19,601 nt of DNA from an uncultured Cryomorphaceae bacterium (GTDB lineage: Bacteria > Bacteroidota > Bacteroidia > Flavobacteriales > Schleiferiaceae): NCBI GenBank assembly GCA_937900215.1, contig CALCFH010000346.1, positions 1-19,601 on the forward strand. The letters are read 5' to 3'. This document shows, piece by piece, positions 15,298-19,601 of the stretch. The position numbers and the translations under genes are program-made. Position 1 is the first letter of the stretch; each line of letters starts with the position of its first letter. The notes beneath the pieces are model-generated. The model was not told the DNA's origin. It was given only the letters and a program-made list of their open reading frames with translations, and searched no databases.

Positions 15298-15957
15298 TTA
15301 AGGAAGTATGATCTTGTGTTGTTCAAATCTCAATTCCCCTAGCTCTTGAAGCTTTTTCATTGAACGATAGACCGATGTACGGGTTGCCCCTACCATTTTT
15401 GCGATATGTGATGGGCTGATTTCAATATTGATTTCTCCTTCTGCGTTTTTTCCGAACTTTTTCTCTAGAACTTGAATGGCGCCCGAAATGCGATTCGTTA
15501 CCTTCTGGGTGTTCATAAATGCCGCTCTACTTTCAATGTCAGCGGTGTCTTTATCCATCTGATGAATAAGTTTTAGCGCAAAATGATGCCTTTTGCTCAA
15601 GATTTTAAAAAAATTCTGTTTGTCTATTACACATAGCTCTGCAGTGGCTGAATGTACAATGGCGTTTGATCTATATACCTGATATTGAATTACATCCATG
15701 ATTCCAGCTAAATCTCCTTCTCCGAAAAACTGCAGTATAACTTCTTCGGAATTCCCTTTCTTTACTTGAAGGCGTACGCTTCCATCTAAAATAAGAAAAA
15801 CAAAATTTGAGCTTGTACCCTCTTGAAAAAGAACTTCACCCTCAGACTTTAAATAATACCTCGACTTCGATCTGAAGTCATGGTACAGCTCTTGAGCCTC
15901 TTCTCCGAAAAGTTTCTCAAAAAGCTCGAGCTTATAATCTGTTGGCTTAGAATTCAT
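15298..15957 (-). CDS. Crp/Fnr-family transcriptional regulator (second copy)
   Basis: A 219-aa protein of standard Crp/Fnr layout. The cyclic-nucleotide-binding-type beta-roll spans about residues 33-120 (EGEVLFQEGTSSNFVFLILDGSVRL; FFGEGDLAGIMDVIQYQVYRSNAIV), then the long dimer helix, then a winged helix-turn-helix at about 178-206 (SPSHIAKMVGATRTSVYRSMKKL). The effector cannot be named. The recognition helix carries T-R-T-S-V-Y-R: the final Arg of Crp and Fnr is kept, but the Glu that reads the G-C pair in both is replaced by Thr, so it probably recognises a different site. An Fnr-type palindrome and a -7-like element lie upstream, which suggests control by the neighbouring Fnr-like protein. 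Confidence 0.92.
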   Translation of the reverse strand: MNSKPTDYKLELFEKLFGEEAQELYHDFRSKSRYYLKSEGEVLFQEGTSSNFVFLILDGSVRLQVKKGNSEEVILQFFGEGDLAGIMDVIQYQVYRSNAIVHSATAELCVIDKQNFFKILSKRHHFALKLIHQMDKDTADIESRAAFMNTQKVTNRISGAIQVLEKKFGKNAEGEINIEISPSHIAKMVGATRTSVYRSMKKLQELGELRFEQHKIILP

Positions 15958-15975
15958 TCTTGGTTGGACTGACGG

Positions 15976-15983
15976 TAAAAGTA
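15976..15983 (-). promoter_or_regulatory. Candidate -7 element of the second Crp-family gene
   Basis: TACTTTTA on the minus strand is one mismatch from TAnnTTTG. No TTTG -33 is found at 17-23 nt upstream. The TGAC-N4-GTCA palindrome is centred 29.5 nt upstream of the first base of this element, close to the class II activator position for Fnr/Crp proteins. Confidence 0.4.
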
Positions 15984-16006
15984 TCCATGCTTTTACACCT
16001 AGAGAA

Positions 16007-16018
16007 TGACATTCGTCA
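16007..16018. promoter_or_regulatory. Fnr/Crp-type operator upstream of the second Crp-family gene
   Basis: TGAC-ATTC-GTCA is a perfect 4+4 palindrome with a 4-nt spacer. On the minus strand, with flanks, it reads TTGACGAATGTCAT, matching 9 of 10 positions of the Fnr-superfamily pattern TTGAC-N4-GTCAA. It lies 50-61 nt upstream of the ATG at 15957. The same core occurs between the Fnr-like gene and ccoI. Confidence 0.65.
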
Positions 16019-16075
16019 ACTTAGAAGGTGATATAAGTGCGATAGAAATATATTTTGAATTTCTTTTAATGAGGA

Positions 16076-16780
16076 TCAATCAAATATTTGTGCGATGCGC
16101 AATAGCTCCTTTGGTTGGACAATCTGAATCTTCCGACCTTTTAATATAACAATGCCTGACTCTTTGAATTCGCTTAAAATTCGAATGGCGGTTTCGGTTA
16201 CTGTTCCAACCATCGACGCAATCTCCTCTCGTGTAAGGGATACATCAATATAGCCTTCTTCTGTTTCTCCGAAAGTGTCTTTTAAAATCATTAAAACTTC
16301 TGCAACTCTCTCACGAACAGACTTTTGAGCCAAATTTGTAATGAGTTTTCCTGCCTCCCCTAATTCATGACATGCAAGACGCATCATCTCTAAAGAAAAC
16401 TTAGGATTGGTTTGAATAAAATCGAAAAACAAAGCCTTAGGGATGAAGCAAGCATGCGTATCAGATAAGGCTTCTATGGATGCAGATAAGGGCTCACCGC
16501 TTAAAACAGACCTATATCCTACTAGTTCACCTCCCTGCGCAAAACGAATTATCTGCTCTCTACCTTCTGTTCCCATCCTGTACAGCTTGGTCTTACCGCT
16601 GTGTATACAAAACACTCCCGCGGCCCGAGCTCCTTCATGCATAAGTATTTGTCCCTTCTTAAAAAAAGAACAGGTTTTACTCTGGCTCAATTTCCCGATC
16701 TCCTCCTCACTTAAATCTTTAAAAGATGAAATGCTCGATTTATTGCAGAGACTGCAGGAAACAGGTACTACTTCTTTCAT
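16076..16780 (-). CDS. Fnr-like transcriptional regulator, possible redox or Fe-S sensor
   Basis: A 234-aa Crp/Fnr-family regulator. I set the start at 16780 (MKEVVPVSC), not the in-frame ATG at 16855, because the longer form would extend through the predicted promoter and operator, and Bacteroidota relatives begin just before the CxxC motif. Cysteines lie at 9 and 12 (CSLC), 37, 58, 111 and 137. Cys9, Cys12 and Cys111 align with E. coli Fnr ligands C20, C23 and C122, but the C29 position is Ser18; Cys37 could replace it. The effector domain spans about 35-120 and the winged HTH about 183-215. The recognition helix TVTETAIRIL keeps the Glu and Arg that contact DNA in Fnr and Crp. It is divergent from ccoI, a common flavobacterial arrangement for microaerobic respiration genes. 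Confidence 0.93.
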   Translation of the reverse strand: MKEVVPVSCSLCNKSSISSFKDLSEEEIGKLSQSKTCSFFKKGQILMHEGARAAGVFCIHSGKTKLYRMGTEGREQIIRFAQGGELVGYRSVLSGEPLSASIEALSDTHACFIPKALFFDFIQTNPKFSLEMMRLACHELGEAGKLITNLAQKSVRERVAEVLMILKDTFGETEEGYIDVSLTREEIASMVGTVTETAIRILSEFKESGIVILKGRKIQIVQPKELLRIAQIFD

Positions 16781-16807
16781 GGTTTTATTTGGCGATTGGG
16801 TTGTAAT

Positions 16808-16815
16808 CAAATATA
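16808..16815 (-). promoter_or_regulatory. -7 element of the Fnr-like gene
   Basis: TATATTTG on the minus strand is a perfect TAnnTTTG match, with a predicted transcription start near 16802 and a leader of about 21 nt. No -33 TTTG is present. Instead, a TGAC-N4-GTCA operator is centred at about -40 to -41, as in class II activator-dependent promoters. This supports autoregulation and the 16780 start. Confidence 0.6.
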
Positions 16816-16835
16816 CAAAAGCCGATTTGAATAAC

Positions 16836-16847
16836 TGACTTCTGTCA
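16836..16847. promoter_or_regulatory. Fnr/Crp-type operator shared by the Fnr-like gene and ccoI
   Basis: TGAC-TTCT-GTCA is a perfect 4+4 palindrome with a 4-nt spacer (8 of 10 positions of TTGAC-N4-GTCAA), inside the divergent intergenic region 16781-16881. It is identical in core and spacing to the site at 16007-16018. Confidence 0.65.
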
Positions 16848-16881
16848 TACCTCATTTTCTTATTAGTTCACACTTTTGAGC

Positions 16882-19275
16882 ATGCAAAAAGCCAAGCTTA
16901 CAGAAGCCAAAACCCATTGTTATCATTGCGGAGATTTATGCAATGAAGTCGTACAAGCAGATTCGCATAGCTTCTGTTGCCATGGCTGTAAAACGGTCTA
17001 CGAACTGCTTCGCGACCATGAAATGGGATTGTACTATCAGCTATCTGAAAAACCCGGCTCTAAACAAGACAAGGGAGACAAAGACTTTTCTTATTTGGAT
17101 GAAGCAAAAATTCGAACTTATTTCACCGAATTTGAGGACCAGAACACAAGCATAGTGCGCTTGGCATTGCCCAGTATACATTGTAGTTCATGCATTTGGC
17201 TTCTTGAGAATCTCCCGAAAATTGAAACGGATATTCATTTTATTAAGGTAGATTTTACCGCCCGAACCGCCACTATTCACTTCAACAACCAAGAATTAAA
17301 GCTGTCTGATCTAGCCTTTCTACTGAATAAAATAGGCTATACCCCTGACTTCAGCCTAGATTCTTCTGAAAAGAAGCAGAAAAAAGTAGACCGCTCTCTA
17401 ACCATTAAAATTGGAGTGGCGGGATTTGCTTTTGGAAATTCAATGCTGATGGCGCTGCCAGAATATTTCGATTGGGACGATTTACAGCTGCAATCTTTTC
17501 TTCCCTTTTTTAGAATACTTCTACTCGGCTTTAGTCTACCCGTGGTAACCTATGCCGGTGCAGATTACTTTATTTCTGCATTTAAGAGCCTAAAAAAAGG
17601 CTATGTTAATATAGATACGCCCATTGCACTTGGCATTGCAGCTCTCTTTCTTCGCAGTATTTGGGAGGTATCTACAGGTATTGGTTCGGGCTATTTTGAC
17701 AGTTTAAACGGACTGATTTTCTTTCTCCTATTAGGAAAGCTATTTCAGCGTAAAACCTACGATTCTCTTCGTTTTGATAGAGATTATACCTCCTTCTTTC
17801 CGCTTTCCTCTAATGTATTAAAAAATGGAAAAGAAATGGCCATTCCAGTAAGAGAACTCGCTAAAGGAGAGCGTATTATCGTCCGTTATGGTGAACTTAT
17901 CCCAACAGACTCGATTCTAAGAAAGGGTTTTGGCTTAATTGACAATAGCTTCGCTACAGGTGAATCCGAACCCATTGAAAAATTTGTTGGCGATAAAATC
18001 TTCGCTGGAGCAAGACAAAAGGGGGCAGCTATTGAGCTAGAAGTTCAAATACCAATGGATCAAAGCAGGCTCACTCGGCTTTGGAACAATCCGCTCTATA
18101 AGAAATCCGAAGGGGCTCATTTTCAAAATATTACAGATAGAATTAGCCGTCATTTTACCCTAGTCATTCTCCTTATTGCTAGTCTGTCAACAGTGTATTG
18201 GTATGCTGTAGACAGTTCACAAATATGGAAGGTAATTACTTCCGTTCTCATTGTAGCGTGCCCTTGTGCGCTTGCGCTTTCCGCTCCCTTTACCTTCGGC
18301 AATACCCTTAGAATATTTGGCAGAAATCACTTTTATCTCAAGAATACAGATACTATTGAAAATCTAGCGCAATCTAAACACATTGTTCTCGACAAAACCG
18401 GCACGCTTACAGAATCGTTTAGTGGCGATGTGCATTTTTCCGGCATTCTAGATGTTGGCGTTAAATCGGCTGTTAAGGCACTAACCTATCAAAGCGGGCA
18501 TCCTTTAAGTCGAATTATTTTTAAAGCCATGGGCAATACAAAGGAAGCCCAAATAGAATCATTCAAAGAGTATGAAGGTGCTGGAATTGAGGCTTATATA
18601 GATGGAAATTTATACAGACTGGGAAGCCCTAATTTTACTGGAATTGCCGATAGCCTTAAGAATCAAGAAGGAAGCGTGTATCTGGGTGTAAACGGAGAGT
18701 TGGTGGGCCACTTTCATATTAAAAGCAAGTTTCGGGATGGGCTCAACGATTTTGCTCAAGAAATGAAATCTTTAAAGTGGAATATATCCATCCTTTCTGG
18801 CGACAACAACAAAGATCAGGTAAAGCTCACTGAGCTTTTTGGGAAAGAGATAGACATTCTCTTTGAACAAAAGCCAACAGATAAGCTTACGTACATCCGC
18901 CAAAAACAAAGCGAAAATACGGGTTGTGTAATGCTTGGTGACGGATTAAACGATGCGGGCGCACTCAGTGAGAGCGCTGTTGGAATTGGAATAATGGAAG
19001 AAATGAACGCCTTTACTCCAGCAAGCGATGCCATTCTTCATGCACAAACTCTGCATAAAATGCCAAGCTTCATTCGAATGTCTGCCTATTCGGTAAATAC
19101 AGTATGGTTCAGCTTCGCACTGTCTTTTGCGTACAATATAGTTGGATTATACTTCGCCTTTTCCGGACAACTTTCTCCTGTTTTAAGTGCCATTCTCATG
19201 CCCTTGAGCTCAATAAGTATTGTCCTTTTTGTAAGCCTTGCCACAAATATTAAAGCAAAAAAATTGGGGCTATAA
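16882..19275 (+). CDS. ccoI: Cu+-translocating P1B-type ATPase, cbb3 oxidase assembly type (CcoI/FixI)
   Basis: A 797-aa copper P-type ATPase from ATG 16882 (a TTG two codons upstream is in frame but less likely). The N-terminus has the Cys-rich domain typical of CcoI (CYHCGDLC at 13-20, FCCHGC at 31-36), then an HMA domain with IHCSSC (C101, C104). Next come the membrane helices, the actuator TGES (359-362), the transmembrane CPC (460-462), the phosphorylation motif DKTGT (D504), the nucleotide-binding HP (540-541) and the hinge GDGLND (686-691). CcoI supplies copper for cbb3-type cytochrome c oxidase. It is divergent from the Fnr-like gene. The usual ccoS and ccoNOP genes do not follow: the next genes are on the other strand after 5 bases. 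Confidence 0.93.
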   Translation: MQKAKLTEAKTHCYHCGDLCNEVVQADSHSFCCHGCKTVYELLRDHEMGLYYQLSEKPGSKQDKGDKDFSYLDEAKIRTYFTEFEDQNTSIVRLALPSIHCSSCIWLLENLPKIETDIHFIKVDFTARTATIHFNNQELKLSDLAFLLNKIGYTPDFSLDSSEKKQKKVDRSLTIKIGVAGFAFGNSMLMALPEYFDWDDLQLQSFLPFFRILLLGFSLPVVTYAGADYFISAFKSLKKGYVNIDTPIALGIAALFLRSIWEVSTGIGSGYFDSLNGLIFFLLLGKLFQRKTYDSLRFDRDYTSFFPLSSNVLKNGKEMAIPVRELAKGERIIVRYGELIPTDSILRKGFGLIDNSFATGESEPIEKFVGDKIFAGARQKGAAIELEVQIPMDQSRLTRLWNNPLYKKSEGAHFQNITDRISRHFTLVILLIASLSTVYWYAVDSSQIWKVITSVLIVACPCALALSAPFTFGNTLRIFGRNHFYLKNTDTIENLAQSKHIVLDKTGTLTESFSGDVHFSGILDVGVKSAVKALTYQSGHPLSRIIFKAMGNTKEAQIESFKEYEGAGIEAYIDGNLYRLGSPNFTGIADSLKNQEGSVYLGVNGELVGHFHIKSKFRDGLNDFAQEMKSLKWNISILSGDNNKDQVKLTELFGKEIDILFEQKPTDKLTYIRQKQSENTGCVMLGDGLNDAGALSESAVGIGIMEEMNAFTPASDAILHAQTLHKMPSFIRMSAYSVNTVWFSFALSFAYNIVGLYFAFSGQLSPVLSAILMPLSSISIVLFVSLATNIKAKKLGL

Positions 19276-19280
19276 AAACT

Positions 19281-19499
19281 CTATTCTACTTCTTTTATGT
19301 CTTTCAGGTGATCTAAACGGGTTCTTTCGCCGGAAGACCAGATTGCCCATTCGCCTTGCCTATCTGCAACTAGATTCTCAATAAAGCCAATTATGGTTTT
19401 GCCATTCCAGTTGGCCTGCAGTTTGCGTTTTCGCAAAGACCAAAGCTCTAATAAATCATATGCAGAGCATGACAATCCGCGGTAGCCATCGTCATCCAT
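19281..19499 (-). CDS. Rho-binding antiterminator (Rof/YaeO-like)
   Basis: A 72-aa protein from ATG 19499 (a GTG one codon earlier, 19502, is also possible). It resembles E. coli Rof/YaeO, which binds Rho and inhibits termination: YRGLSCSAYDLLEL aligns with YQPINCDDYDNLEL, and the rest follows the same small beta-barrel order (WNGKTIIGFIENLVADRQGEWAIW, then RTRLDHLKDI against RELRLDKI). This was recognised by eye from memory of the E. coli protein, and the size agrees. Its ATG shares one base with the TGA stop of the upstream mgsA gene (TGATG), so translation is likely coupled. It converges with ccoI. Confidence 0.72.
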   Translation of the reverse strand: MDDDGYRGLSCSAYDLLELWSLRKRKLQANWNGKTIIGFIENLVADRQGEWAIWSSGERTRLDHLKDIKEVE

Positions 19500-19601
19500 C
19501 ACGACCTCAATAAGCCTTCAAAAATCAAAGTTGCTCCGGCTGGATTGGTAGCCAACGGAATATTGTGCACATCACAAAGTCTCATAAGCATATTAATATC
19601 A
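19499..19601 (-). CDS. mgsA: Methylglyoxal synthase, C-terminal fragment (5' part outside window)
   Basis: The last 33 codons of a minus-strand gene entering from the right edge, ending with TGA at 19501-19499. The residues DINMLMRLCDVHNIPLATNP match the conserved MgsA C-terminus (D-x-x-x-L-x-R-L-x-x-x-x-x-I-P-x-A-T-N in E. coli and Bacillus). Methylglyoxal synthase converts dihydroxyacetone phosphate to methylglyoxal and phosphate, a bypass of lower glycolysis. The fragment is too short to exclude another MGS-domain protein, but the end shortly after the ATN motif fits a stand-alone enzyme. Confidence 0.78.
   Translation of the reverse strand, partial: DINMLMRLCDVHNIPLATNPAGATLIFEGLLRS

Noticed and set aside
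16797..16810. TGGGT-TGTA-ATCAA as a classical Fnr box (TTGAT-N4-ATCAA)
   Set aside because: Only one half-site matches and it overlaps the -7 element of the Fnr-like gene; the TGAC-N4-GTCA site fits position and symmetry far better.
16781..16855. N-terminal 25-residue extension of the Fnr-like protein starting at 16855
   Set aside because: It has no family similarity, would contain the -7 element and operator, and the 16780 start gives the standard length.

Overview
The window looks like chromosomal DNA of a Bacteroidota bacterium, most likely a (marine-type) member of the Flavobacteriales. The signs are AT-rich DNA without clear Shine-Dalgarno sequences, promoter -7 elements of the TAnnTTTG type, large secreted proteins with Bacteroidota-style beta-sandwich domains and type IX secretion (T9SS) features, lipoproteins with a Flavobacterium-like surface-export signal after the lipobox Cys, a CcoI-type copper ATPase beside an Fnr-like regulator, and HflX preceded by a flavobacterial 'cytochrome B'-type membrane protein. 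I see no tRNA, rRNA, insertion sequence, integrase, prophage or CRISPR array.

Layout. 1-2792 (minus) is the N-terminal 930 codons of a very large secreted multidomain protein that runs off the left edge. 2920-3375 (+) is recX, convergent with a secreted 448-aa protein (3380-4726, minus). 4894-9087 (+) holds an outer-membrane beta-barrel protein followed by two tandem paralogous surface lipoproteins, each closed by a strong hairpin terminator. 9153-11315 (minus) holds a membrane fatty acid desaturase and rlmN. 11357-13000 (+) is pgi. 13108-15290 (+) is a probable three-gene operon: a two-TM protein, a four-TM 'cytochrome B'-like protein and hflX, which starts at TTG. 15298-16780 (minus) holds two Crp/Fnr-family regulators. 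16882-19275 (+) is ccoI, divergent from the Fnr-like gene. 19281-19601 (minus) is the 3' end of mgsA (methylglyoxal synthase) overlapping a small Rof-like Rho-binding antiterminator gene.

How parts work together. The most coherent system is the Fnr/CcoI block. Two near-identical palindromes, TGAC-N4-GTCA, lie in the fnr-ccoI divergent intergenic region and upstream of the second Crp-family gene. Both are placed near -41 to -43 of recognisable -7 elements that lack a -33 box. This suggests a small redox-responsive regulatory cascade: the Fnr-like protein activates itself, ccoI and a second regulator. The beta-barrel plus lipoprotein pair is a second candidate unit of unknown function at the cell surface. 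The rest is housekeeping (RecX, RlmN, Pgi, HflX, MgsA).
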